This document shows, piece by piece, positions 29,487-40,015 of a stretch of 52,382 nt of DNA (within the stretch, counting starts at the first letter, position 1; each line of letters starts with the position of its first letter). Both the position numbers and the translations under genes were made by a program. Source of the DNA: Photobacterium lipolyticum (GTDB lineage: Bacteria; Pseudomonadota; Gammaproteobacteria; Enterobacterales; Vibrionaceae); the NCBI RefSeq assembly GCF_003026475.1, contig NZ_PYMC01000025.1, forward strand, positions 1 to 52,382. The letters are read 5' to 3'. A model generated the notes under the pieces. The model was not told the DNA's origin. It worked only from the letters and a program-made list of their open reading frames with translations, and made no database searches.

Positions 29487-30266
29487 ATGACACGAACAAA
29501 AGGAAAACTCTTGGCAAGATATTTACTCGCCCTGCTACTGCTTGCCAATACTGCAGCCTATGCCGATGAAGAGGACGATGCACCGAACCTCCCTCCCTCC
29601 CCTTTATCAACTGAAGTCGAACTGGGTTATCAGTCGCTATCAGGCAACTCTGACTCGCAATCACTGAACAGCCGTTTAGGGCTGACTTATGTCAAGAATC
29701 AATATCGTTACCAGGGCGAGGCGAAATACCTGTTGGTTGATAAGGATGGCGAGGAAGATAAACGTAAAGGGGAGTTAGAGCTGCAAAGCGATATGAAGCT
29801 TAATGAGCGGGCCTACATCTTAGGCAACGCCAATTATGTTGATGATAAATATGGCCCATACTTTACCGATTTTACCCTTTCAACCGGTTTGGGTTACCAG
29901 TTATTGCGACTTGAGACTTTTTTACTCGAAGTAGAAGCTGGCCCGGGTTACCGCCATCAGGAACCGAACATTGATGAAATTGACGATGACGATATCGTCG
30001 TACCGGAAACGGTCGATGAACCAATCATCAGGAGCAGTACGAAATTCACCTGGAAGCCCGCCAAAAACATCGAATTGAATGCTCGCTTCACCGGAATTGC
30101 CGGCAATAGTAACAGCACACTGGAAAGTGAAATAAACCTGACCAGTTCGATCACTGAACATATCGCGATCAAATTCAGTAATACTCAAAAATTAAATAGC
30201 TGGGTGCCTGAGGGACTGGAAAAACGCGACTCCACCATGACTATCAATTTGCTGTTTAAGATTTAA
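29487..30266 (+). CDS. DUF481 (YdiY-like) outer-membrane protein
   Basis: The 259-residue precursor has a signal peptide ending AYA (about residue 26), then an acidic Pro-rich stretch. The rest is a DUF481-type barrel with ELGYQSLSGNSDSQSLNSRLGL, many amphipathic strands, and a C-terminal MTINLLFKI strand. E. coli YdiY is the best-known relative and has no established function. It is convergent with rplI, and a bidirectional terminator separates them. It is divergent from dnaB across 217 bp. Confidence 0.8.
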   Translation: MTRTKGKLLARYLLALLLLANTAAYADEEDDAPNLPPSPLSTEVELGYQSLSGNSDSQSLNSRLGLTYVKNQYRYQGEAKYLLVDKDGEEDKRKGELELQSDMKLNERAYILGNANYVDDKYGPYFTDFTLSTGLGYQLLRLETFLLEVEAGPGYRHQEPNIDEIDDDDIVVPETVDEPIIRSSTKFTWKPAKNIELNARFTGIAGNSNSTLESEINLTSSITEHIAIKFSNTQKLNSWVPEGLEKRDSTMTINLLFKI

Positions 30267-30291
30267 TACCGAAAAGGCTAAATTACAGACA

Positions 30292-30322
30292 TAAAAAAAC
30301 CAGCCCGAAGGCTGGCTTTTTC
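30292..30322. terminator. Bidirectional terminator between the DUF481 gene and rplI
   Basis: CCAGCC (30300-30305) pairs with GGCTGG (30310-30315) over a CGAA loop. The stem is preceded by AAAAAAA and followed by TTTTT, so it serves both convergent genes. Confidence 0.8.
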
Positions 30323-30340
30323 TATTAACGCAAAACGCTA

Positions 30341-30793
30341 TTACTCTGCAGCAACAACAGTTAGGTTAACAGTTGCGAATACTTCAGAGTGTAGCTGAAT
30401 GCTAACTTCGAATTCGCCAGTAGTACGTAGTGCGCCTTCAGGTAAACGAACTTCGCTCTTCACTACTTCAACACCTGCCGCTGTAATAGCGTCAGCGATG
30501 TCGCGAGTACCGATAGAACCGAATAGTTTACCTTCGTCACCAGCTTTAGAAGCGATAACTACCGCTTCTAGAGCGCTTAATTTCTCAGCGCGTGCTTGTG
30601 CAGCAGTAAGTTGCTCAGCAACTTTAGCTTCTAGCTCTGCACGACGAACTTCGAACATTTCTACGTTAGATTTAGTTGCCATAACAGCCTTACCCTGTGG
30701 GATAAGGAAGTTACGAGCGTAACCAGACTTAACGTTTACCTGATCGCCTAGGCCACCAAGGTTACCGATTTTATCAAGTAGAATAACTTGCAT
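30341..30793 (-). CDS. rplI: Ribosomal protein bL9
   Basis: The 150-residue protein has the bL9 signature [29 protein letters not shown] start (about 11-35), a long central helix (about 40-75) and the C-terminal rRNA-binding domain with [14 protein letters not shown]. It binds the 50S L1-stalk region of 23S rRNA. It is the last gene of the rpsF-priB-rpsR-rplI operon, 38 bp after rpsR. Codons are strongly biased as expected for a ribosomal gene. Confidence 0.97.
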   Translation of the reverse strand: MQVILLDKIGNLGGLGDQVNVKSGYARNFLIPQGKAVMATKSNVEMFEVRRAELEAKVAEQLTAAQARAEKLSALEAVVIASKAGDEGKLFGSIGTRDIADAITAAGVEVVKSEVRLPEGALRTTGEFEVSIQLHSEVFATVNLTVVAAE

Positions 30794-30831
30794 TATCTTG
30801 TCCTCTATATAAGTCTAAAAACTAATACTGC

Positions 30832-31059
30832 TTACAGATGCTTATCTGTGTACGGTAGAAGTGCTAGGTAACGAGAACGCTTGATAGCGCGAGCTAGCTG
30901 ACGCTGGTATTTAGCGCGAGTACCAGTGATACGGCTAGGTACAATTTTACCAGCTTCAGTAATGTAGTTTTTTAGAGTAACTACGTCTTTGTAGTCAATC
31001 TCTTGTACGTCTTCTGCAGTGAAACGGCAGAATTTACGACGACGGAAGAAACGTGCCAT
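30832..31059 (-). CDS. rpsR: Ribosomal protein bS18
   Basis: The 75-residue protein (E. coli 75) reads [13 protein letters not shown] at the start, followed by [21 protein letters not shown] and the [16 protein letters not shown] end, which is diagnostic of bS18. It sits on the 30S platform and pairs with bS6. It lies 3 bp after priB. Together with bS6 it is the likely ligand of the leader hairpin at 31831-31864. Confidence 0.97.
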   Translation of the reverse strand: MARFFRRRKFCRFTAEDVQEIDYKDVVTLKNYITEAGKIVPSRITGTRAKYQRQLARAIKRSRYLALLPYTDKHL

Positions 31060-31062
31060 GGG

Positions 31063-31377
31063 CTAATCTCCTGAACAAAATATTTCAATGTGGTCGGCAT
31101 GTAACACTAATTTACCGATACCATTTCGGCCGGTTTGGTATGAGATAAATCCCGCTACCTTAATGTGACTGCCAACAGCTAAATCTTGAGTGAGCATTTG
31201 TTGACCTTTACCACTGACGACTACGTTGATGTAACAATACACCTGTCGAGGTAAGTCAGCTTCCCGTTGGTAAGAACGATGCTCAAGCACAAAGTGACAA
31301 TGAGGAACGCCTGCCGGGGATTGGCTCCGTTTGGGGTCTTTGGCAATAATGCCAGATAACTCCAGACGATTGGTCAT
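31063..31377 (-). CDS. priB: Primosomal replication protein N PriB
   Basis: PriB is a dimeric single-stranded-DNA-binding OB-fold protein that helps PriA reload DnaB at collapsed forks. The 104-residue protein (E. coli 104) has NRLELSGIIAKDPKRSQSPAG and HFVLEHRSYQREADLPRQ, followed by a final HADHIEIF strand. It is embedded between rpsF (9 bp) and rpsR (3 bp), the standard gammaproteobacterial position. Confidence 0.95.
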   Translation of the reverse strand: MTNRLELSGIIAKDPKRSQSPAGVPHCHFVLEHRSYQREADLPRQVYCYINVVVSGKGQQMLTQDLAVGSHIKVAGFISYQTGRNGIGKLVLHADHIEIFCSGD

Positions 31378-31386
31378 GATTACAAA

Positions 31387-31806
31387 TTACTCAGCTGCAG
31401 CTTCACCTTCAGCTTCCGCTGGAGCTTCTGAACGCTCTGAACGATCTGAACGCTCTTCGCGGTCGTCACGTTTAGTGAAACGCTCTTCTTTAGCCTTCAT
31501 CATTGGAGATGGCTCAGTAACAGCGTTTTTCGTGCGCATGATCATGTTACGGATCACGGCGTCGTTGAAACGGAAAGTAGACTCAAGCTCGTCAATTACA
31601 GCCTGCTCAGCTTCAACGTTCATAAGAACATAGTGTGCTTTGTGCAGTTTGTTGATTGGGTAAGCCATTTGACGGCGGCCCCAATCTTCTAGACGGTGAA
31701 TCTGACCACCAGAATCTTTGATTGAACCAGTGTAACGTTCGATCATGCCTGCAACCTGTTCGCTTTGATCAGGGTGCACCATGAATACGATTTCGTAATG
31801 ACGCAT
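31387..31806 (-). CDS. rpsF: Ribosomal protein bS6
   Basis: The 139-residue protein starts [18 protein letters not shown] and contains [19 protein letters not shown], diagnostic of bS6. The C-terminal tail (about 106-139) is charged and repetitive (RSDRSERSE, then Glu/Ala-rich), longer than that of E. coli (131-135). In E. coli the bS6 C-terminus is modified by RimK glutamate ligation; whether that applies here is unknown. First gene of the operon; a promoter and an S6:S18 leader lie upstream. Confidence 0.96.
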   Translation of the reverse strand: MRHYEIVFMVHPDQSEQVAGMIERYTGSIKDSGGQIHRLEDWGRRQMAYPINKLHKAHYVLMNVEAEQAVIDELESTFRFNDAVIRNMIMRTKNAVTEPSPMMKAKEERFTKRDDREERSDRSERSEAPAEAEGEAAAE

Positions 31807-31830
31807 TGGTTGCTCCTTACGGATTAATCA

Positions 31831-31864
31831 GCTTCCTGAGTTGGCTCGGTTATCCAGAGGAAGC
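31831..31864 (-). promoter_or_regulatory. S6:S18-type autoregulatory mRNA leader of rpsF
   Basis: On the minus strand GCTTCCT (31858-31864) pairs with AGGAAGC (31831-31837) and encloses a 20-nt loop containing ACCGAG. The hairpin lies about 25 nt before the rpsF start codon. Published S6:S18 leaders are hairpins presenting CCG in a bulge or loop that mimics the bS6-bS18 site in 16S rRNA, and they repress the operon when the proteins are in excess. Match judged by eye. Confidence 0.6.
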
Positions 31865-31901
31865 AAGGAACTAAAAAAAGAACCGAGAATTTGGACGCTG
31901 A

Positions 31902-31930
31902 ATAGTACAGAGAATGGCCAATCGACGCAA
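31902..31930 (-). promoter_or_regulatory. Probable promoter of the rpsF operon
   Basis: On the minus strand TTGCGT (31925-31930) and TACTAT (31902-31907) are separated by 17 bp. The predicted start near 31895 leaves a leader of about 90 nt that includes the S6:S18 hairpin. Confidence 0.5.
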
Positions 31931-32050
31931 GGGGTTTTTATGGTTCGGCGGGAAGTTATGAGGTTCGAGTAGCGAGGCTGGTAAGAAGGAGACTTTTTCC
32001 GGCCGGTTCCAGCAGGCAGGATAGACTTGGATAATTAAGAGCCAGACAAA

Positions 32051-32090
32051 AATAAAAAAACAGAAGCGTCATGAAAACTCCGCTTCTGCT
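32051..32090 (-). terminator. Intrinsic terminator of rlmB
   Basis: CAGAAGCG (32061-32068) pairs with CGCTTCTG (32081-32088). On the minus strand a TTTTTTT run (32054-32060) follows, with more T beyond. It starts about 50 bp after the rlmB stop and ends the nsrR/rnr/rlmB series. Confidence 0.8.
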
Positions 32091-32138
32091 CATTCTAAGG
32101 CCTAGGACCTGCTTTTCCGCGTCTCCGCGTCTCCGCGG

Positions 32139-32879
32139 TTAAGCGCCCTGACGCTGGCGTACCGCCTCAAACAGACAAATGCCCGTTGCGACCGATACGT
32201 TCAGACTCGATACTGAACCTGCCATCGGAATTTTGATCAGATCATCACAGGTTTCGCGAGTCAGGCGACGCATACCTTCGCCTTCAGCCCCCATCACAAT
32301 CGCCAGCGGACCAGTCAACTTGCTGTGATAAACGTCATGGATCGCTTCACCTGCGGTACCTACCACCCAAATACCCTGCTCTTGCAGTGCACGTAAAGTT
32401 CGGGCCAAGTTAGTCACGCGTACCAATGGCACCACTTCTGCGGCGCCACAAGCCACTTTACTGGCTGTTGCATTCAACTGTGCAGAGCGGTCTTTCGGTA
32501 CAATCACGGCCACCGCACCAGCGGCATCAGCATTACGCAGGCAGGCCCCCAAATTATGCGGATCGGTTACCCCGTCCAGCACCAGCAGAAGTGGATTTTC
32601 CTTACCCGCTAAAAGGGAATCCAGATCATTTTCATTATACTGCTTGCCCGGCTTAACCCGTGCAATGATACCTTGATGAGAAGCCCCACGGGATTTATCA
32701 TCCAACGCTTTCCGGCCTGCCTCCTGGATAGTAATACCCAATGTTTGCAATTCCGTCAGCAAAGGCATTAAGCGATCGTCCTGACGTCCTTTCAGCACGA
32801 AAACTTCAATAAAGCGCGCAGGATCTGACGCTAACACGGCTTTCACGGCGTGAATGCCGAAAATCATTTCATTACTCAT
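32139..32879 (-). CDS. rlmB: 23S rRNA (guanosine(2251)-2'-O)-methyltransferase RlmB
   Basis: RlmB methylates the 2'-O of G2251 in the peptidyl-transferase P loop of 23S rRNA. The 246-residue protein has an N-terminal substrate-binding domain (GIHAVKAVL, about 7-15) and a SPOUT/SpoU domain with [31 protein letters not shown] and [21 protein letters not shown], which form the knot and S-adenosylmethionine site. Its ATG overlaps the rnr stop by one base, so the pair is translationally coupled, as in E. coli. Confidence 0.96.
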   Translation of the reverse strand: MSNEMIFGIHAVKAVLASDPARFIEVFVLKGRQDDRLMPLLTELQTLGITIQEAGRKALDDKSRGASHQGIIARVKPGKQYNENDLDSLLAGKENPLLLVLDGVTDPHNLGACLRNADAAGAVAVIVPKDRSAQLNATASKVACGAAEVVPLVRVTNLARTLRALQEQGIWVVGTAGEAIHDVYHSKLTGPLAIVMGAEGEGMRRLTRETCDDLIKIPMAGSVSSLNVSVATGICLFEAVRQRQGA

Positions 32880-35431
32880 TACTTAGTCTTCTTTTCTGCC
32901 CGTTCTTTTTTGCCAGCACGCTGTTTAGCCTTGCGTGCCTTAGACGATTTCTTTCTCGTTTTCTTAGCCTTGCCATCGGCACCATCAGCCGCTGACGCTT
33001 TATCGCCCTCAAGCTTCGGTACCGCTCCTGCTTTCAGCTTCTGACGAACAGACGACCGTACTTTCTTCGACTTAGCACGGTGTTCGGCCTTGGCTTCACC
33101 TTCTTCAACGCGGAAGACTTTCTTATTATGGCTCGATGAGCGCATACCTTCCGCCTTACGCATCCGTTGCTGCTTCTCACGCTGCTTGTCGGTTTTACCC
33201 GCACCACGCGGTTTACGATCACTGCCGACAATATCAAAATCGATTTGGCGATCATTGAGGTTAATCGATGCCACTTTCACATGCACCGTATCGCCTAAAC
33301 GATAAATCTGACCCGAGCTGTCACCGATCAAACGCTGGCCAATCGCATCGAACTGATAGTAATCATTGGCTAAGTTGGAAATATGCACCAAGCCATCAAT
33401 ATTCAGTTCTTTCAGACGAACGAAGAAACCAAAGCCAGTAACATTGGCAATCACCCCTTCAAATTCATCACCGACATGATCTTGCATGTATTCGCATTTT
33501 AGCCAGTCTGCCACATCCCGGGTGGCATCATCGGCACGGCGTTCCGTCATTGAGCATTGATCGCCGATGGCATCAATATCGTCATGCGAGTAGTGATAGC
33601 CGCCAGTTGGTGTCCAGCGATCGGTGTTTTGACCTTCCCGCTTGGCGATTAAATACTTCAGCGCACGGTGCAACGTCAGATCAGGATAACGACGAATTGG
33701 CGAAGTAAAGTGCGCATACTGCTTCAGCGCCAAGCCAAAGTGACCACCGTTGTCTGCCTGATAGAGAGCTTGCTTCATCGAACGCAAGAGCATTGTCTGG
33801 ATCAGCTCTTTATCCGGACGATTATGGATAGCGTGTGCTAAATCAGCATAGTCACGTGGCGACGGTTCAAGACCGCCACTCAAATTCAGCCCCAGCTCGC
33901 CCAAGAAATCGCGAAACCCCGTTAAGCGTTCTTCACCCGGGACATCATGGACACGGTATAACGCGGGTTCTTTCATCTTCTCGACAAAACGGGCAGAAGC
34001 AACATTGGCCATAATCATACATTCTTCAATGATCTTATGGGCATCGTTACGCTCTGCAGGCTCAATACGATCGATTTTACGGTCGGCATTAAAGATAAAC
34101 TTGGTTTCGATGGTTTCAAACTCAATCGCACCGCGCTGATCGCGTGACTTTTTAAGCACCTTGTACATCGCATACAGTTCTTGCAGATGCGGTACCAGAG
34201 GCTGATATCGTTCACGCAGCTCTTCATCGCCATCGAGCATCTTGCTGACTTTGGTATAAGTCAAACGAGCATGGGAATTCATGACCGCTTCATAGTGTGT
34301 GTAGCCCGAAAGGTCACCCGAATCAGAAATGGTCATTTCACACACCATACACAGGCGATCAACCTGGGGGTTCAGTGAACATAAGCCGTTCGACAGAACC
34401 TCCGGCAACATCGGGATCACCTGAGAAGGGAAATATACCGAGTTACCACGCTTGACTGCCTCTTTATCTAGTGCTGAATCAGGGCGTACATAGTGGCTTA
34501 CATCCGCGATTGCGACCCATAAACGCCAGCCACCGGATGTGTTGCGTTCACAATAGACGGCATCATCAAAGTCACGCGCATCTTCACCATCGATAGTCAC
34601 CAATGGCAGGTCACGCAAATCGACACGTCCCTGCTTCGCGTCTTCCGGCACTTCTTCAGCTAAGCCTTGGATCTGGTCTTCGACTTCAACGGGCCACTCA
34701 TTCGGAATGTTATGAGTACGCAGCGCAATTTCGATTTCCATGCCCGGTGCCATACTTTCACCCAGCACTTCGACCACTTTCCCCACAGCATTGTACTGGC
34801 GGGTTGCGCGCTGGTTAATTTCAACCACCACCACATTGCCCATCCGTGCGCCCATGCGCTGATCGTTTGGAATGACAATATCCTGGGCGATACGAGAGTC
34901 ATCCGGGACGACAAATCCCATGCTATCTTCAATAAAGAAACGACCGACAATCGGTGCGGTATTCTCTTGTAAAACACGTACCACACGGCCTTCACGACGG
35001 CCGCGCTTATCGACTCCAGCAACTTGGGCAAGAATATAGTCACCATGGATCACACCACGCATCTGGTGGTGCGGTAACATTAAATCTTCTTTCGTTCCGA
35101 CGCCTTCGGGGCGGACAAAACCAAAGCCATCACGATGACCAATAACATGGCCTTTGATCAAATCAAGACGTTCCGGCAGGGCATAACACTGGCGGCGAGT
35201 AAAAACGAGCTGGCCGTCACGCTCCATCGCACGCAGGCGACGACGCAAGCCTTCATATTGATCGTCCCCTTCTAGCTGTAACTCAGCAAATAACTGATCA
35301 CGGCTAACCGGGGCCGTAAAGCCTCGAATGACTTCCAGCAGAAGTTCGCGGCTTGGAATTGGGTTTTCGTAGTTTGATGCTTCGCGATCGCGGAAAGGAT
35401 CGACCGGTAAATCGGTTGTACCTTTGGACAT
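32879..35431 (-). CDS. rnr: Ribonuclease R (Rnr)
   Basis: RNase R is a processive 3'-5' exoribonuclease that degrades structured RNA. From the ATG at 35431 the protein has 850 residues: an N-terminal helix-turn-helix (about 20-85), two cold-shock domains, the RNB catalytic domain starting near 255 with [18 protein letters not shown] (metal-binding aspartates), an S1 domain ([16 protein letters not shown]) and a Lys/Arg/Ala-rich tail of about 90 residues. The frame extends four codons further to an ATG at 35443; spacing to GGA favours 35431. Tail length and composition resemble E. coli RNase R. Confidence 0.96.
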   Translation of the reverse strand: MSKGTTDLPVDPFRDREASNYENPIPSRELLLEVIRGFTAPVSRDQLFAELQLEGDDQYEGLRRRLRAMERDGQLVFTRRQCYALPERLDLIKGHVIGHRDGFGFVRPEGVGTKEDLMLPHHQMRGVIHGDYILAQVAGVDKRGRREGRVVRVLQENTAPIVGRFFIEDSMGFVVPDDSRIAQDIVIPNDQRMGARMGNVVVVEINQRATRQYNAVGKVVEVLGESMAPGMEIEIALRTHNIPNEWPVEVEDQIQGLAEEVPEDAKQGRVDLRDLPLVTIDGEDARDFDDAVYCERNTSGGWRLWVAIADVSHYVRPDSALDKEAVKRGNSVYFPSQVIPMLPEVLSNGLCSLNPQVDRLCMVCEMTISDSGDLSGYTHYEAVMNSHARLTYTKVSKMLDGDEELRERYQPLVPHLQELYAMYKVLKKSRDQRGAIEFETIETKFIFNADRKIDRIEPAERNDAHKIIEECMIMANVASARFVEKMKEPALYRVHDVPGEERLTGFRDFLGELGLNLSGGLEPSPRDYADLAHAIHNRPDKELIQTMLLRSMKQALYQADNGGHFGLALKQYAHFTSPIRRYPDLTLHRALKYLIAKREGQNTDRWTPTGGYHYSHDDIDAIGDQCSMTERRADDATRDVADWLKCEYMQDHVGDEFEGVIANVTGFGFFVRLKELNIDGLVHISNLANDYYQFDAIGQRLIGDSSGQIYRLGDTVHVKVASINLNDRQIDFDIVGSDRKPRGAGKTDKQREKQQRMRKAEGMRSSSHNKKVFRVEEGEAKAEHRAKSKKVRSSVRQKLKAGAVPKLEGDKASAADGADGKAKKTRKKSSKARKAKQRAGKKERAEKKTK

Positions 35432-35565
35432 AAGCAGATCCATGTTGGCAGGAACATACCTTAATTATATCAACTAAGTAGATTCCGGCCATTGGTGAAT
35501 AGATGGGAGCAGAGAATCACGTCCTCGACTCCGCTAATTAGGTTGGAGGTTATTGGCTTTGCGGA

Positions 35566-36000
35566 CTATTCCGTTACCGGACTGTCAAGCAACACACGTA
35601 ATGGCTGATTATCGTCAATCAAGCTCGTTAATGTATGCTGGTCTAACTCAGCTAAGAACGCACTTCTTGCCGCGCTTAAAATACCTTTCAAACGACAAGC
35701 TGGCGTAATATGACAAAAGCTTTCGCTACAATCAATAATCTGAAGCGGCTCTATCGCTCGCACAACATCGCCTAAAATTATTTTATCGGCAGGCATACCT
35801 AAACGAATACCACCGTTTTTACCCCGTACCGTTTCAACGTAACCCAGCTGACCTAATTTATTGATGATCTTAACCATATGGTTACGCGACACACTATACA
35901 CATCAGTGACTTTACTGATGCTGGCTAATTCGCCTTCAGGTAAGGTGGCAAGGTATATCAAGGCACGCAGGCCATAATCGGTAAAACTAGTTAACTGCAC
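35566..36000 (-). CDS. nsrR: Nitric-oxide-sensing Rrf2-family repressor NsrR
   Basis: NsrR is an Fe-S repressor released by nitric oxide that controls detoxification genes such as hmp. The 144-residue protein has the Rrf2 winged helix ([45 protein letters not shown]) and three cluster cysteines at 91, 96 and 102 (C-x4-C-x5-C), identical in position to E. coli NsrR. It precedes rnr and rlmB on the same strand as in E. coli. A candidate operator lies upstream at 36068-36090. Confidence 0.94.
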   Translation of the reverse strand: MQLTSFTDYGLRALIYLATLPEGELASISKVTDVYSVSRNHMVKIINKLGQLGYVETVRGKNGGIRLGMPADKIILGDVVRAIEPLQIIDCSESFCHITPACRLKGILSAARSAFLAELDQHTLTSLIDDNQPLRVLLDSPVTE

Positions 36001-36403
36001 AATAACTCCTCCTGCCGCTATTTTAATCTTGTTATTGACTAAAAGATATAGATCAGATAAAGGTTATAAGTTGCATTGCACATATAACTTACAAAAGGGA
36101 GCCATAAACCGTCAACCAACAATTAATATTATCACCAAGGGCAACTCTTACCGCTCCTCCACTGACAGCGCTCGCATATGTGCGCATTTTAACCTAGCCA
36201 TCTGAACTAAAAGGTATTTTCATTTTGGCTCCCGATTAATATCATTGAACCGGGTATGAAAGAAAATCATCTTCACGGTAAGTGCGTGCCAGATGTTGTG
36301 AGTCGAAACAGCGATTATCAATCAAAGAAAAGAATTTGGGCAATTTAGAAGCATAACAAACACGCTGAGCTGTTTTGCGGAAAAAAAGCAGACGAAGCCC
36401 TCT
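36001..36403. other. 403-bp interval upstream of nsrR
   Basis: No gene is evident. It contains the NsrR-like operator at 36068-36090. Near the motX end, a GC-rich bulged stem that includes the last motX codons is followed on the minus strand by a T7 run (36383-36389) and may terminate motX. The middle (36120-36360) shows nothing I can interpret. Confidence 0.5.
36068..36090 (-). promoter_or_regulatory. Candidate NsrR operator (11-1-11 dyad) ahead of nsrR
   Basis: Two 11-bp half sites, AAGTTGCATTG (36068-36078) and ACATATAACTT (36080-36090), are inverted around one base. This is the 11-1-11 layout of gammaproteobacterial NsrR sites (half-site consensus near AAGATGCATTT, from memory). The outer AAGTT/AACTT arms match perfectly while the inner bases match partly. 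Location 68 bp upstream of the nsrR start fits autoregulation. Confidence 0.5.
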
Positions 36404-37030
36404 CTACCAGAATGTATCCCGGCGCTTCGCGCGCGCTATCACATTGGCTGGCATCCGCCGTTCAAGCCCTACTCTTAAGCGAGTAATTTTACTATGGGTA
36501 TTTTTACTGGCTGTCACGGTGTTGTATAACCAGCGATAGGCGTCTTCAAAATCAAGCGGGCTACCGTAGTTGCTCAGTAGCAGTTCCGCTAACTGAATTC
36601 GTGCATCGACATTTCCCATCGATGCCGCTTCACGCAAGTAGGGAACCGCACGTTCCTGATCTTGCTGTACCAGCGTACCTTTGGCGTAATAGCGGCCAAG
36701 CTGCTCTAACGCAGCAGGCGAGCCCTGATGAGCTGCCGATTGCATGTAATAAACGCCAAGCTCGACATCACGCTCAACACAGACCCCCCATGCCAGCATG
36801 TCACCATAGAGGAATTGATAAGAGGGTGACTCTACTCGCCGTGCACGCGCTTCAATATCCTGAACTAACTGACAATCATCAGCTTTCACTTGTTGCAAGT
36901 GGGTATTGGTTTCAAATAGCTTGATCAGCTCTGAATCGGAATATACCGGAACGGCCTCACCTACACTTTCCAAAGCATAGGCAGGAGTTACAACCAGCAA
37001 TGTCGAAAGCAGTAAGGTACGCAGATCCAT
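36404..37030 (-). CDS. motX: Sodium-driven polar flagellar motor protein MotX (Sel1 repeats)
   Basis: The 208-residue precursor has a signal peptide ending AYA. Two to three Sel1-like repeats follow (YGDMLAWGVCVERDVELGVYYMQSAA, then ALEQLGRYYAKGTLVQQDQERAVPYLREAA, then ARIQLAELLL), and the C-terminus ends KRRDTFW. Sequence and length match Vibrio MotX as I remember it, a periplasmic T-ring component needed for PomAB stators. The adjacent purA is also the V. cholerae arrangement. The start is the ATG at 37030; the frame opens one TTG codon earlier. Motor function is a family inference; no other flagellar gene is nearby. Confidence 0.88.
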   Translation of the reverse strand: MDLRTLLLSTLLVVTPAYALESVGEAVPVYSDSELIKLFETNTHLQQVKADDCQLVQDIEARARRVESPSYQFLYGDMLAWGVCVERDVELGVYYMQSAAHQGSPAALEQLGRYYAKGTLVQQDQERAVPYLREAASMGNVDARIQLAELLLSNYGSPLDFEDAYRWLYNTVTASKNTHSKITRLRVGLERRMPANVIARAKRRDTFW

Positions 37031-37233
37031 CAACTAATCTCTATTAAACCGTAGATAGCATATCGGCTAAGACGTTCCAGACTTTAGGGGATTTAAGAAA
37101 AAACGGCAATTATTTGCCGCAGAGATCCATCACGAGAAAGGGAATTTGACACCATATTTTTGCCTCGGTTTGAAGCCGGTCACATTTAATAACTTAAAAA
37201 GCAATTAGATAAGAAACACACAAACAGCAGCAA

Positions 37234-37266
37234 TAAAAAAGCCAACCGAACGGTTGGCTTTTTTTC
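37234..37266 (-). terminator. Intrinsic terminator of purA
   Basis: GCCAACCG (37241-37248) pairs with CGGTTGGC (37251-37258) around a 2-nt AA loop. It is flanked by A6 on the left and T7 on the right, so it can work on both strands. On the minus strand it follows the purA stop by about 47 bp. Confidence 0.85.
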
Positions 37267-37313
37267 TATCAATAACTCACTGTAGAGGGCAATGACTCAC
37301 CATACAGGGGCAA

Positions 37314-38670
<1,357 letters not shown>

Positions 38671-38734
38671 GTCATTTTTTGACCATACGAAATTATTCTG
38701 CAAGAAGAGTGTCACGATACTCAACTAGCGCGAT

Positions 38735-38929
38735 TTACATACTATTGTACATCATGTAGGCAATAATGCTGCCTGCCACCACCAGACATCCGCCGATTCG
38801 ACGCAAAGCGTTGTCATTCTGCTGACTTAGCTGACTCACCATTTCACGCCAGCCCCGAGGTGCCAATAACGGGCCCAACCCTTCAACCACCAGCACAAGG
38901 CCGATAGCCATCCAAACTGCTTTATTCAT
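38735..38929 (-). CDS. yjeT: YjeT-like DUF2065 inner-membrane protein
   Basis: The 64-residue protein has two hydrophobic segments (about 4-22 and 44-61) around a basic, Gln-rich cytoplasmic loop containing APRGWREM, the pattern of DUF2065/YjeT. Its function is unknown. It sits between hflC and purA as in E. coli and V. cholerae. A terminator at 38973-39005 separates it from hflC, so it may be transcribed with purA or by read-through. Confidence 0.88.
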   Translation of the reverse strand: MNKAVWMAIGLVLVVEGLGPLLAPRGWREMVSQLSQQNDNALRRIGGCLVVAGSIIAYMMYNSM

Positions 38930-38972
38930 ACTTATTCCCGTATACCAAATTCATTCATTATTTCCCACCGAC

Positions 38973-39005
38973 AAAAAAAAAGACAAGGCCTTCTGGCCTT
39001 GTCTT
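38973..39005 (-). terminator. Intrinsic terminator of the hfl operon
   Basis: An 11-bp perfect stem (38980-38990 with 38995-39005) with a TTCT loop is followed on the minus strand by a T8 run (38973-38980). It lies 21 bp after the hflC stop. Confidence 0.85.
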
Positions 39006-39026
39006 TCGATTTTCAATTTAGCGGGC

Positions 39027-40013
39027 TTATTTTACGCCACTGGCTTCTTTCATGTACTTGAAGAAGTCACTGCTAGGGTCGACAACGAGAATATCGTTTT
39101 TCGAGTTAAAGCTATTTTCATACGCTTTTAATGAACGTAGGAAGCTATAGAACTCCGGATTCTGGTTGAACGCATCAGCGTAAATTTTAGCGACTTGCGC
39201 ATCTGCAGTACCGCGAACAACACGCGCTTCACGATCGGCTTCAGCCAGAATTTTCGCCACTTCCAGTTCAGACTGGGCGCGAATAACTTCGGCTTTCTCT
39301 CGACCTTGCGAGCGGTGCTTACGAGCAACCGATTCACGCTCGGCACGCATACGGCGGTAGATAGACTCACTAATTTCGTCCGGAAGATTGATTTTCTTCA
39401 TCCGAAAATCAACAACTTCAACACCCAAATCTTTCATTGCACTGACTTTAATTTCAGCAAGTACATCAGCCATGATTTGATCTCGCTGACCTTCCACTTC
39501 TTTACGAGGTGCAACTTCAGCAACAATCTCATTCACAACCGTTTCTGCCGGGTCTTCTATAACCTCCGCAGCTTTACGCTCTGGGCCTGAAACGATTTGC
39601 TTGATTTCTTTCGAACCAATTTCAGCACGAAGATTATCAACAACTTTACGTTTTAGAAGCGCTTCAGCAGTCGACTTATCACCACCACCCGTCGTTAGGT
39701 AGTACTGACCATAATCAGCAATACGCCACTTAACGTAAGTATCGATGATTACATCTTTTTTCTCTGCCGTTACAAAACGGTCTGCCTGATCATCCATAGT
39801 CTGGATACGTGCATCCAGCGTTCTTACACGGTCAAACAACGGTACTTTAAAGTGCAAGCCCGGCTGATAGATATGGACAACTTCAGTATTGGCATCTTTC
39901 AGAATACGACCGAAACGCACCACAATACCGCGCTCACCTTCACGCACCACAAAGACTGACATCAGCAGCAAAGCGATAAAGATGACAACCACTGGGATCA
40001 TTAATTTACGCAT
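39027..40013 (-). CDS. hflC: Modulator of FtsH protease HflC
   Basis: HflC forms with HflK a large periplasmic cage in the inner membrane that encloses FtsH and restrains its proteolysis. The 328-residue protein has one N-terminal membrane anchor (about 5-23), an SPFH/band-7 domain starting VREGERGIVVRFGRI, and a long helical segment (about 225-300). It begins 2 bp after hflK. Length matches E. coli (334). Confidence 0.95.
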   Translation of the reverse strand: MRKLMIPVVVIFIALLLMSVFVVREGERGIVVRFGRILKDANTEVVHIYQPGLHFKVPLFDRVRTLDARIQTMDDQADRFVTAEKKDVIIDTYVKWRIADYGQYYLTTGGGDKSTAEALLKRKVVDNLRAEIGSKEIKQIVSGPERKAAEVIEDPAETVVNEIVAEVAPRKEVEGQRDQIMADVLAEIKVSAMKDLGVEVVDFRMKKINLPDEISESIYRRMRAERESVARKHRSQGREKAEVIRAQSELEVAKILAEADREARVVRGTADAQVAKIYADAFNQNPEFYSFLRSLKAYENSFNSKNDILVVDPSSDFFKYMKEASGVK

Positions 40014-40015
40014 GA

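Noticed and set aside
34660..35046. A 128-codon minus-strand frame inside rnr
   Set aside because: It lies in a different frame of the well-supported rnr gene and has no recognisable domain.
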